Shown: piece after piece, positions 36,721 through 47,377 of the stretch | Position numbering within the stretch: position 1 is the first letter of the stretch | Layout: each line of letters begins with the position of its first letter | Origin: Dugong dugon | Taxonomy: Eukaryota; Chordata; Mammalia; Sirenia; Dugongidae | Reading direction: 5' to 3' | Assembly: GCA_030035585.1 (NCBI GenBank) | Contig: CM057481.1 | Location: 9,201,128 to 9,265,127, forward strand | Length of the DNA stretch: 64,000 bases | The notes under the pieces: generated by a model | Database searches by the model: none | What the model was told of the DNA's origin: nothing | Seen by the model: the letters and a program-made list of their open reading frames with translations, nothing else | Program-made: the position numbers and the translations under genes

Positions 36721-36882
36721 TGTTGTTCTGTGCCATGTTGAGTTGATTCTGACTCGTACTGACCCCTTGTGACAGAGTACAACTGCTCCACAGGGTTTCC
36801 TACACTGTAATCTTTATAGGAGCAGATCGTCAGGTCTTTTCTCCTGTGGAATGGCTGGTGGGTTTGAACCGAAAGGCTGATC
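36721..36882 (-). mobile_element. AfroSINE, head-truncated, cluster member 2
   Basis: TGCCATGTTGAGTTGATTCT, then CACAGGGTTTCCTACACTG, then GGAATGGCTGGTGGGTTTG. The tRNA-like head is missing, and the next SINE begins directly after it. Confidence 0.85.
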
Positions 36883-36887
36883 CCCAA

Positions 36888-37092
36888 ACAAAAACCCACT
36901 GCCATCAAGTTGATTTGGATTCACAGCGACCTCACGTGATAGAGTAAAACTGCCCCCATAGAGTTTCCAAGGCTGTACATCTTTACGGAAGCAGAATTGC
37001 CACAACTTTCTCCCGCAGAGCAGCTGGTGGGTTCAAACTGCTGACCTTTTGGTTAGCAGTCAAGTGCTTAACCACTGTGCTACCAGGGCTCC
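36888..37092 (-). mobile_element. AfroSINE (long form), cluster member 3
   Basis: AACCCACTGCCATCAAGTTG, then ACTTTCTCCCGCAGAGCAG (extra segment), then CACTGTGCTACCAGGGCTCC. Confidence 0.92.
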
Positions 37093-37109
37093 TTTTGAAA
37101 GACAGATTA

Positions 37110-37259
37110 AACTCATCGCCATGGAGTTGATTCCGACTCATAGCAACCCTACAGCACAGAACAGAACTGCCCCTTAGGGTTTCCAAGGAGTGGCTGGTGG
37201 ATCAAACTGCTGGCCTTTTGGCTGGCAACAGAGCTCTTAACTACTACGCCACCAGGGCT
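37110..37259 (-). mobile_element. AfroSINE (short form), cluster member 4
   Basis: CATCGCCATGGAGTTGATTC, then GGTTTCCAAGGAGTGGCTGG, then TACGCCACCAGGGCT. Confidence 0.92.
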
Positions 37260-37333
37260 ATAATTCATTGCTCAAAATCCTCTAACCCTTGGAACAAAAT
37301 GCGAAGTCCCTACCATTACCATATGATCTAGCT

Positions 37334-37550
37334 CAGGGGTCAGCAAACCACAGCCCTGCAAGGCCAAATGTGGTCTGCTGCCTGTTTGGTAAATGAAGTT
37401 TTACGGGAACACAGCCAAGACTGTTCATTTACACATTGTCTCTGACTGCTTTCCACTACAATAGCTGAGTTGAGTAGTTGTATAACAGAGGCCTTACAGA
37501 GAGCAAAGCCTAAAATATTTATTATCTGGCCCTTCATAGAAAAAAGCATT
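37334..37550. mobile_element. hAT-like DNA transposon remnant
   Basis: CAGGGGTCAGCAAACCACAG at one end, with TTTATTATCTGGCCCTTCAT near the other, resembles a common hAT-Charlie non-autonomous element. The right inverted repeat has decayed, so that edge is approximate. Confidence 0.6.
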
Positions 37551-37559
37551 CTTGTTGTT

Positions 37560-37856
37560 CTAAAACCCTCACCTCAGTCCACCCAGATACATGCGCAACT
37601 CACTCACCCATCTCGAGTCAAGTGTCATCTCCCTCAAGAGCTGATAGTCATACCTTTGTCACTCCATGGCCCCTTTTATTCTTTTATCTTTCTTCAGTGT
37701 GCTTATCATTACCTGACATATTATTAGTTTATTAGTTTTTATCTCCCTCAAAAGAATGTAAGGTCACTGAGGGCAAAGCTTTCTTTGTCTTTTTCACTTC
37801 TATACCCCCAATGCCTAAAACAATGCCTGGCATACTGTGGATGTTTAATAAATATT
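37560..37856 (+). mobile_element. L2-like LINE 3' end
   Basis: AGAATGTAAGGTCACTGAGG, then CTATACCCCCAATGCCTAAA, then TGCCTGGCATACTGTGG ending in AATAAATATTT is typical LINE-2. Confidence 0.75.
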
Positions 37857-37944
37857 TCCTTGGAAACCCTATGGGGCAGTTCTAACCTGTCCTATAGGGT
37901 TGCTATGAGCTGGAACCGACTCGACGGCAATGGGTTTTGGTTTA
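37857..37944 (+). mobile_element. AfroSINE, 5'-truncated
   Basis: It starts inside the element (TCCTTGGAAACCCTATGGGG) and runs to CGACGGCAATGGGTTTTGG. The tRNA-like head is absent. It sits against the end of the L2 piece. Confidence 0.9.
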
Positions 37945-38339
37945 TCATCACTATGGAAATATTTAAGGTTGGGCTACCAAATCTGGTGATTCACTAGTGG
38001 CCTGCGATTAAATTTATTTATTTTTTAAAATATTGTTTTAAAAAAAAAAAAGCCTCTAAATATGGATTCCCAAACTTGGGGTGGAGACCTCAATTCTTTG
38101 GGAATACTAAAAGTCACCAGTGTAATGAGCTAAGATCTGAGATTTCCACTGCCGATTCCCTCCATCCCCACCTCCTCAGCCTCAAAGAGAGCACTTGGGT
38201 GCGATGGTAACTGCAGGCCTGGAAGGAGCTGTCTGCCTTGGCACAGCTGAAGAAGAAAGTAGAGGGCCGTCTTTCTTTTTAAAAACTCCTCTTTGAGGAA
38301 TACTCTAGAGAGATAATTATTCATTTTCTCCTATTTTTT

Positions 38340-38940
38340 AATCATATTTATATATTATAAAAAACAACACAAATAAAGGAGCATAAAGCAGGAATGTACA
38401 TGCTAATAAATTTTATAAAGCAAATGCCCAAGTCAAGAAATAGAACCTTTCCACAACCCCCAAAGCCCTCCACATTTCCCTTTCCAATCAAAACACCTCC
38501 CTCCTCTATAAACGTAACTGCTATCTTGACTTATATGGTATTTAATATCTTGAATTTTTTTATAGTCATACCTTCCAAATATGAATGACAGATAATGTAA
38601 TTTAATTTTATGGTTGTGAACTTTATCTAAATGGAGATTTGTGTGTCATGTGTCTCTCACTCAATATTTCTCCATTTGACTACTGACAGCCTTTTGGGTT
38701 ATTTCCAGTTTCAAACTATCGTGAATAATGCTGCTCTGAACATCGGCAGTACCTTGGAAAAAAAGGCTGGAGTTCTACCCCAAAAAAATCAGCCTGAAAA
38801 TTGAAAACCTTATGATAAACATTGGGTCGCCAGGAGTCAGAGTCAACTCGACTGTAACTGGTTTTTATACATGTGCAGGCATTTCTGTAAGTAATCTACC
38901 AAGGAGTGGAACTGATAGGTACAATAATCTCAGTTTAATA
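38340..38940 (+). mobile_element. L1M-like fragment split by a SINE piece
   Basis: GTGTCTCTCACTCAATATTT, then TTCAAACTATCGTGAATAAT, then GCTGCTCTGAACATC is L1-like. The same element resumes after the SINE with ACATGTGCAGGCATTTCTGT and GAGTGGAACTGATAGG. Confidence 0.65.
38753..38868 (+). mobile_element. AfroSINE variant, 5'-truncated
   Basis: AAATCAGCCTGAAAATTGAA, then GTCGCCAGGAGTCAGAGTC, then ACTCGACTGTAACTGG is the 3' half of the long variant also seen at 15624 and 57046. Confidence 0.8.
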
Positions 38941-39639
38941 ACATGTGAGAACCATCATCCAAGCACTTAGTCTAGTCAGAAAACGTATGACGGAGTTGCA
39001 GAAACTGTCAAATCTTGCCGAAGACTGAAGAGAACAGAACCAAGTTTATTTCTTGGTTGACAGAAATAAATCGTGTACTAATTATATTAGTATGTGGCAC
39101 AAAATAAAAATGAGAAACAATGCAATCAAGAGAAGCTCAAAGGGAGCACAGGCATGCCAAGACTGGATCAAGTTCTTAAAGTCAAAGAGCCATTTTCCTC
39201 ATGTGACAGCTACAACTAACCGAAACCTTAAGCCAGACGATGAGCTCAAAATAGCACTATCAGATCCTGAAGGCAGTTGCCCAGGGATCTTAAACAAACC
39301 GACGGAAGGGAGGAGTAGGTTCATACAAAAGAGCTAGCTGATCTGCTGCTATAATTGCCAAACTGGAAAACATTTCTAAATCTCAAGGTTGGTTTTTGTT
39401 CAACAGATGATGCCATGATGAGGACATCAAAATAACATGGATGAAACCAAAGTTTAAAAGTAGCATTTATACTGGCAATAAGTAAAACAATTTCTAGATT
39501 ATCAGAAAAATAGAACTTTTAAGAGGAACAGATCAAGCTAGATCAATCAGCTTTCATTGTTTTGTGACTGAGGATAAAAAGGAGAAAAACAAGTTACTTC
39601 AACAAGAACACTTCCATTAACACCCTCTCCAGCTTCCCA

Positions 39640-39880
39640 AATGTTTTTCTATCTACTAGCTACCATGTACTGCTTACTTAGTGTGTGCCAGGCATTACTT
39701 ACAGCACTTGGTAAATATGATCTCATTTAACTCTCGTAACAATCCTATGAGGTAGGTATTACTATCTCATTTCATAAATGAGAAAATCAGTGTTTACAGG
39801 GGTTAAATAATTTTCCCAGAGTCCTACTGCTAGTGAGAGACTGAGTCAGGATTCACATCAAGATCCCTCAGATCCAATTC
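39640..39880 (+). mobile_element. MIR SINE
   Basis: GTGTGCCAGGCATTACTTAC, then AACAATCCTATGAGGTAGGT, then GACTGAGTCAGGATTCACAT. Confidence 0.8.
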
Positions 39881-40225
39881 TAAACACCAAAAATGGAAAT
39901 GGGCTGAAGTCACCTAAAAGGTCATTAAAGGCAAATACAGCAAAGAAACCAGGATTAGCTTAATTAGATTCAAGATATAATCAATGTAAAAAGTAACAAT
40001 CAGCATTCAACATCAAGTTAACAACTTAGTTCCCTTGAAAGAGCAGCAATTCACAAAGTGAAAATGGAGTTTCAGAACCTCACAGGTTCTCCCACCACCT
40101 CTACTGTTGGTGAGGTCCCCAATTTTAACAATACAGACTTTCACAAGATTATTCATTTCTGCAGCATAGTTAAAGCAAGCCTTGCTATAGAAGATAGCCT
40201 GCCTTTTCATAAAAACAGTTCTAGA

Positions 40226-40486
40226 CACAAGGTGGAGTAAGGATATTCTTGATGTGTTGTGAGATTGTTAACCATTGTCATAGGGCAACATGTGTAGTAA
40301 CTGTTAAATGAGAAACTATTTTGTTCTGTAAGCCTTCATCTTAAGTGAGAATAACAGCACAGTTGGAAGAGCGTAGTCAATGCCACTGAACTGTGTATGT
40401 AGAAATTTTTGAAACGATGTATCTTTGGCTATCTGTATTTTCATAAAAAAAAAAAAAGGTTGGGGAAAAAAAAAAAAAAAAAAAAA
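40226..40486 (+). mobile_element. Short 5'-truncated LINE-type insertion with A tails
   Basis: It begins CACAAGGTGGAGTAAGG, continues GATTGTTAACCATTGTCATA and TGTAAGCCTTCATCTTAAGT, and ends in two A-runs. A target duplication with core CAGTTCTAGA lies at 40216-40225 and 40487-40496. It matches the 3' part of the element at 50705-51799, so both belong to one non-LTR family (an afrotherian RTE or L1; which one I cannot say). Confidence 0.8.
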
Positions 40487-40501
40487 CAGTTCTAGAAGCT
40501 A

Positions 40502-40722
40502 AAACCCAAAAAAATCCAAACCCATTGCTGTCAAGTCAGTTTCGACTAATAGTGACCCTATAGGACAGAGTAGAACTGCCCCATGGGGTTTCCAAGGCTG
40601 TAATCTTTATGGAAACAGACTGCCACATCTTTTCTCCTGTGAGCAGCTGGTGGGTTCAAACTGCTGACCTTTTAGTTGGCAGCTGAGCGCTTAACCACTG
40701 CACTACCAGGGCTACTTCTTCC
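40502..40722 (-). mobile_element. AfroSINE (long form) at the tail of the previous insertion
   Basis: CCAAACCCATTGCTGTCAAG, then ACTGCCACATCTTTTCTCC, then CACTGCACTACCAGGGCTAC. An 8-bp duplication (AGAAGCTA) flanks it at 40494-40501 and 40723-40730. Confidence 0.9.
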
Positions 40723-40760
40723 AGAAGCTATTGGTTCTAAAACCTAACCATAAGGAAGTA

Positions 40761-40782
40761 CGGGGGGGGGGGGGGGGCGGGT
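40761..40782. repeat. Poly-G run
   Basis: About 17 uninterrupted G followed by CGGG. This is unusual in such AT-rich DNA. Confidence 0.9.
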
Positions 40783-43015
40783 TTAGAATCTAAGGACAGA
40801 CTGAAAACTAAACGAAAGAGACCAATTTCAAGAACACAGAAACAGATCTTTCTAAAAAGGAACAGCCTACATACCAAACACTGTTGCCATGAATTTAAGG
40901 TGACTTTCTGTGCAGTTACACTGGGAGAAAATCTGGTAAAATGTTTCTGGGGAAATGATTGGTACAAATAATAACAAAAACATTCTCCAATATGGCCTAG
41001 ACTGGACAAACTAAGAACAAAAAAATAAAAAATAAGCAATATCTAGTTTAAACTCAGTTTTCCTGTAATAGGGGCATAAACTACTATGAGTAGGGAACCA
41101 CAACAAGTGTTTTCTATTCTCTGCCATAAAGAAACTGCTTTGGTTTAAAGAAATCAAGGTTAAAAAATGAAAATTTAAAAAACTGTTTCAAGTAGATATG
41201 TAATCAGAATAACCCTGAAATTGTTCAGAGAGGCTGAACTCACAGGGTGATGAGACGTAAACAGTCACAAGAGCAAACTAATTCCATGCATTACTCCAAA
41301 TAAGGCAATTTCTGTTTGAGAGCAAAGCCCAAAGAGAAAGGAGAAGGGAATGAGAGAAGCATACACGGAGAGTGACTGTAAATTCAAAGTGGTGGGGAAA
41401 CGGAGAAAAAAAAATCAGAAAAAAAACCAGTGAGACAGGAATACTAAGAGAACTAGATTTTTACCTAATAACAACAAAAACACACAGGAGTGAGAAAACC
41501 CCAGGGGGCAGGCAGCACAGAGAAGGCTGTCTTTCACTTTACCCCCATGAAGTGACAGCAGGTCTCTGTGTCCTTAGACCCTCCACCTTTCACCCTTCTT
41601 CTTTTCACTTACGAGTTAATCAAGTGACAGAGCTCATAGAATACGTACACACAATTTGTTAACTCAGAAAGCATCTTTAGCAGAACACAAAAGTTGCAAT
41701 GTATCCATTAAGCTTATACAGTAAACCTTAAATAATTAAACTTCTCATGGAACATGGAATGAGGCCTTCTGCTTAAACTAAATTCTTGTCTGAATCCTGA
41801 AGAGGAAAATATTGCTATAACTTTTAGCAAGTTTTACTAAAGTTACTTGCTAATTCTCGATTCTTGAGGGTGAAGTTCTTTTTATACAGAATTATTTACT
41901 ATATAGTTCTGGAATTAGGCAAAAGGTTATATTTAAATCTGCTCAAAGTCCAATTTCTTTGTCTAGGATTAAAAGCTTTTCTCCTAAAAGAGAAGTAAAA
42001 GAAACACAAAGTCTGTTTTACCATAAAAGGAAAACAAACTGAAATGTGTTCCAACTCCTTTACTTTCCTCAAAATCACCTTGTAAATGAACAGTCAACAA
42101 CCAAATTTTTCTCTTATGAATTCATGCACATAAACTAAAAAATCTGTCAATAAAGACAGATATGAAAAAACATACAGAAGTGAACTATTTGCTTTCTAAT
42201 TTTTAAAACATGAGGGGAATTTATACTATACAAGCACAGTAAATAATGAAATCTAGGTACTAACACCTGCTTTTTAAAATAGGAGAAACAAAAGCATGAA
42301 GGATCACTGCACACAGAATGCATACTTTGTGATCAAGATCGTAAGTCAGTTCAAGAAGTCTGTCAATGAAAACAATGGCAAAAAAGTTTGTGTGTGCTTG
42401 TCAATAAATAATCCAAAATTGTTTCAAACGTACTTGAATACAAGTTCACTTGAGTAAGATTTTTGGTGAATTTGCCTTGCTTGTGATAATACTTATTAAA
42501 CACACTAATTTCTATGATGGCAGCTTGTCATAAAATAATGAAACGTCCCTTCTGACACAATATCAAACCAGAAGTAACCCTCACTATCCCAACTCTGGCT
42601 ATCCAAATTTAAGGACTCAAACAGATTTGGAAGATTCTGAGATATGTCTGGTATCCTCATTAACTAAACTCTTGCTCCTTGCTACTTAGGCACCAAATAC
42701 ACTTGGATAATGGGCTATATCCCTAGCTACCTGAATTTACAGTCCAAACTTTCAGTATTTGCACTCAGGGACTCAATGGATTCAGATGTCAATGAATAGT
42801 TACGTGTTCATTTTTCTGTTCTTTGTTCGCAGTACAGGATTTTATATTCTGATTTTTCTATGTACCACATACTTAGCATATTCCTATGCAACTGCATAGT
42901 CCTCATAATCGTCACTTTTATTTGCTGTCTAATATTCCACTTAAGGGACCTAGAGTAATTTATGTAAGTTCTGCTCTATCTCTAAACATTTATTTAGTCC
43001 ATTTGTTCTCCCCAG

Positions 43016-43142
43016 GAGAGAGATGTGGCAACCTGCTTCTGTAAAGATTATAGCCTTGGAAACACTGTGGTGCAGTTCTGCTCTATCTTATGGGGTTGCT
43101 ATGAGTTGGAATCGACTCGATGGCGATGGGTTTTTTTGGGTT
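43016..43142 (+). mobile_element. AfroSINE, 5'-truncated (long form)
   Basis: GAGATGTGGCAACCTGCTTC (the segment absent from the short form), then CGACTCGATGGCGATGGG. The tRNA-like head is absent. Confidence 0.88.
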
Positions 43143-44780
43143 CCCTATAACTATAATAAAAATCTCCGAACAAATTTTTCTTTATTTAAAACAGACATTG
43201 TTCTGTGTTACAACTACAGCTAAGTATTTTATAAATTTTATAACGATATTTTAAATAAAATGTTCAATAAGAAACTAGACATTAAAATTTGTAAAGCTTT
43301 TTTTTTTAAGGAAGTAATAACAAACTAAAGGAAGGATTTTTACAAATTGCAACTCAGTAAAACACTCTTGATAAAATCTCTGTTCTTATTTCTTTGAGCC
43401 CAAAATATTAATCCCAAAAATTCAAAAATATAAATAACTTATGAAAGAAATGATCACATGTAATACAAGTAAGCATACAATCCTTCTGAAAATTTTTGTT
43501 TTAGATTGTATATTCTACTTTGTTATTTCAGTGGATATTGATTATTTTGCCCCAAATCCCTATACCAATTTCCCATAAAAGAGAGACTTAGTAATCAGAA
43601 GATAATAAAAAAAATACACTAATCTTTGCTATATGAATATTTTTAAAAGGACAAATAAATATATCATATTTATTAAATAAATTGCCTTAAAGTAATATTA
43701 TAGTATCTAAGACAGACAAAAACAGAAGCTCTTGTAAAACTGTTAATGGAATTCCAAGTTTCCATTTGCTCTGTTGAATTTGTGTCTGCTCTAATTAGCA
43801 GGTGTGACCCTTACAAGCCCCAAGGGCTGGATGTGCTCTTGGGGAGGGGGGATGGGGGGATGGGCATGGAACACACATGTGAACACCCACAAAACTAGTT
43901 AATAAGTATAATAACTTGGAAAACTACTCATTTCAAAAAGGTAGCAAACAGAAGGAGAAAAATCCCTGAAAAAATGTCTGATAGGAAAAAGTACAGACAG
44001 CATCAACAAACCTTTACTATGCACGTTGACCGTGAGCTGTCACCAGCAAGACCAGGAGATACTATACTCTCATGACTATTAGAGATTTGAGCAGCTACGT
44101 GATTTTCAAGTAAAAGGGAATTCAAGATACTTTTGTTTAGAGTTGAGCAGAGGTCTGAGTAACCTCAAAAGCCAACCTATTTAGGTATCTTGAAAATATT
44201 CTTAAAGACAGCTGTATACAACTCTCCAGGGCAGGCAGCTGCTGTCAGACTGTAAGACAACCTATTGCTACTCCTTCCCCAGAAAGCTCCTGTCATCCTC
44301 AGGGCCATTTTCAGAACTGAGTGTCCAAACTACATAATTATTTTTATGACTTTATTTCATCATTTAATTTAAGAAATTTATTTTAAAATCTCAAACACCA
44401 ACTCTGTAATAGCACTAGAACTTAAAACAGGTTAATAGTATTACCATCTCTTCATTAGGTATCCACACAGAAAGTTCAGGTGCTTAACATTCTCCTTTAT
44501 GCCCTGCTCAGTAACGATTTTTAATAAATAAGCTTGAAACTTCCTCTCTTTTTCAATCTGTGGCGAATATGAAATGCTAGTAGCTCCATATGTGAAGGCA
44601 AATGCAACAGAAATATCATTTTTCTCAAAAGAGATACACAGAAATAGTATAAAAAGGTTCACTGCTATCTGAAGATGGCCCTTTAGGCCCATCTACTATA
44701 ACAAACACATCAAGGCCCTCATTTTTTAGTTTTAGGCCCTAACTTCATTAAAATCAATGTGAAAAATACTCTGTACTCAC

Positions 44781-44843
44781 TCTGGCACTCTATGAACTGA
44801 TGAATAAAAGTGCAGTCCCCGCCACTCTTTGAAAGCAAGTGCT
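44781..44843 (-). CDS. SLMAP: SLMAP exon w10
   Basis: This 63-nt exon (phase 1-1) encodes EHLLSKSGGDCTFIHQFIEC and a final Q, about residues 413-433. It is less charged than its neighbours and probably interrupts the coiled coil. It sits between a 4.6-kb and a 12-kb intron. The donor is GTGAGT. Confidence 0.93.
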
Positions 44844-45607
44844 CTAATAAAGAAAGAAACACCTTTAAGGATATAGTTTGTTGCTGTCTTTGAAAACCAA
44901 CAGCAAAGGTAGGAAATGTATTTACATAGGCAACTTTTAGTAAGACTAATAAAAATTGAGTATATTTTATTTAAAACTAACAGCAGACATATTTTAGAGC
45001 TAAATAAAGTTAAATGACTAAAAATTGTAATTAATTTTGAAATCATTAATTTGTATCCTAATGGTTAGCTTTTAAAGGTGCAGTTTTTATCCAAAGAGCT
45101 CAAGAAAACCATATACATACTGCTTTAAAAGCTTCACTTTTAAAATCTACCTTTCTCCATGACAGCTTAACAAATACCCTCAAATAATTTTAAAATTTAT
45201 ACTTGTTATTACTGAATTGATTTTCAAGTACCTGTTCTCTGACAGTTCCTCTTCAAAGCTATTCATCTGAGTTAAGAGGTAAAAGGTAAACACTTTAAGA
45301 ATACCCTAAGTAATGCCTTAAAATTTTTAAGAAACTGATGCAGTATTTTAATTTGTACAGTTTTACTTCACCAATAACCTTCCTTTCTGAGTCACTTAAT
45401 CTGAACTTCATATACTATCAAAACATTACACGTTTAGCTTTGCCCTAAATGATCAAAATCAATGCCTGAACATTTTTAAATAAGAGCTCAAAAGATGGTT
45501 TTGCTCAGATCAAACAGAATTTGGTTTGTTTTAAAAATGGATGGGGACAATCAAAATCTAATGTTGTGGTTTAATGAAAGTTTCAGCCCTTTTCTTGCAA
45601 TAATAAT

Positions 45608-45696
45608 CTTTATTTACTTTGATTCAAAGAATTAACTTCCGAATCTAGAACTGATTTATTAGAATTTATTTACTTTGATTCTAGAATTAACTTCAA
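45608..45696. repeat. Local imperfect direct repeat (57-bp spacing)
   Basis: ATTTACTTTGATT followed by AGAATTAACTTC occurs twice, once with CAA and once with CT between. Confidence 0.7.
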
Positions 45697-46117
45697 TTAT
45701 ATATTTGTATCTTTCAAAACTAACAAACAGACTTTGGAAATTCAAGTCTTAAAAATATATTCCAACATGAGGACTATCTAGAAGGTGTGAAAGCACTAAA
45801 CCTGTCAAAGAGGACACTTGATTTAGCACCACTCTGATGGGGAAGCCTCCTTCTCTCCTCATCTCACCAACCCCACTTCTAACCATCTCTGCACCAGCTT
45901 TGCATAAGAGGCAGCACATCGTACTCTGGTCACTCCTCAGCCTCTTTTGACATTGTTTCTGTCAGCCTTCTTTTAACCTCAGATTCAAATCTACTCTTAT
46001 GCTCTATCTAGTTACATGATGCGTTGGGTCCCCAGTCACCATTGATTGGTACAGGACAAAAATATGGGGAGAAAAAGTTCAATACAACTCGTGTTTGGAG
46101 AGACCAATGTATTACGT

Positions 46118-46356
46118 ACTTAGAATTATCATATAGAAATAGAACATAGCCCCCAAAATAAGACAGATAAAATCTAAGGGTAACAGAAATTCGAAATTTA
46201 AAAAAATCTAACAAATAGAATTTGCCAATTGGAGCCACTTAGAATTATCATATAGAAATAGAACATAGCCCCCAAAATAAGAAAGATAAAATCTAAGGGT
46301 AACAGAAATTTGAAATTTAAAAAAAACTAACAAATAGAATTTGCCAATTGGAGCCA
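46118..46356. repeat. 119-bp tandem duplication
   Basis: Two copies, 46118-46236 and 46237-46356. Both begin ACTTAGAATTATCATATAGA and end TTTGCCAATTGGAGCCA or nearly so. Only a few substitutions and a single indel separate them. Confidence 0.95.
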
Positions 46357-47052
46357 AGAAAACCAAAATAGGAACTCTCAGTAGAACATTAATCACAAAA
46401 ATAAACAGTTGTTTTACATGTTATATAAGCTATAATATTTTCAGAACTCAAACTACATAACATTACTGTTAAATATGAAAACTCATTGGAAACCAAATTT
46501 TAACCTACCCATAGGGTTTTACAAAACTTACTTGAAACCAAATTTCAGACCGACACCAAAGGAGTCTAGATGACATTTATTAAAGCAGGACATCCCACCA
46601 TCACTCACCAAGCTAAAGACACCCTTTCATCTACTCTGATTTTAATATTGGAACTTTACATTAAAATATTTACTATACTAGTTTAGATAAAATCTAAAAT
46701 CAGTATTAAAAGATAAACATATATTTGATTTCTAAAAAAGCATTTCCTAAACACATGAGAGAAAAGTCTTTCAGATAATATATGTAAACGGTCTTGATCA
46801 TGATACTTTTAACACTGTATCACTTTAATTTAGGCACCTGGGAATTCACTTTGCCAAAAATACAAAAGATATCACTGATAATGCAAAAGGAATCAGATAC
46901 TTACTAGAGGGAGGGGGTCTCTGATACCAAATAGGGTTGTAGGAATGTAAACAAAAAGACCACTACAGAAACATAAAACAAATAAAGATGTATGCTACTT
47001 AAAATGTGTTTTACTTATATATGAGTTTCCTATGGATTTTGATTTTCTATAC

Positions 47053-47377
47053 CTGTGCTATCCAATATGGTAGCTATTAGCCGTATGTGGCTACTGATCC
47101 CTCAAAATGTGGCTAGTTCAAATTGAGACATGCTGTAAGTGTAATATATATTCTGGATTTCAAAGACTTACTGAAGAAAAAAGAATGTGAAATATTTCGT
47201 TAAGAATTTTTTTTAATATTGATGACACATTGAAATGATAATATTTTAGACACAGTGGGTTAAATAAAATATATTATTAAAATTCATTTCACCTGTCTGT
47301 TTTCATATTTTTTAATGTGGCTACTAGAAAATTTAAAATTACATATATGACTCTCATATTTCTATTGGATAGTGCTA
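47053..47377. mobile_element. hAT-type MITE with target duplication
   Basis: The ends are inverted repeats (left CTGTGCTATCCAATA; right, reversed, TAGCACTATCCAATA). Both flanks carry an 8-bp duplication with one mismatch (TTCTATAC at 47045-47052, TTTTATAC at 47378-47385), as hAT elements make. The interior (TTATTAAAATTCATTTCACC) resembles a common mammalian hAT MITE. Confidence 0.8.

Larger units (their letters stand above)
32661..44780 (-). other. SLMAP 12-kb intron (w10 to w11)
   Basis: The largest complete intron here. Named repeats (L1, L2, MIR, hAT, AfroSINE, an LINE-derived 3' end) are listed separately and lie between 33600 and 43150. The stretches 32700-33600, 34150-35900 (pyrimidine-rich start, otherwise unremarkable), 41050-43000 and 43150-44780 hold nothing I can name, apart from a G-rich run at about 43838-43866. 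Confidence 0.6.

Noticed and set aside
39053..39337. 94-codon forward open frame
   Set aside because: No domain, no splice partners and no similarity that I recognise; typical chance length in intronic DNA.
46008..46396. Two similar reverse-strand frames of 62-76 codons sharing a peptide
   Set aside because: The similarity is due to the 119-bp tandem duplication; no coding support.
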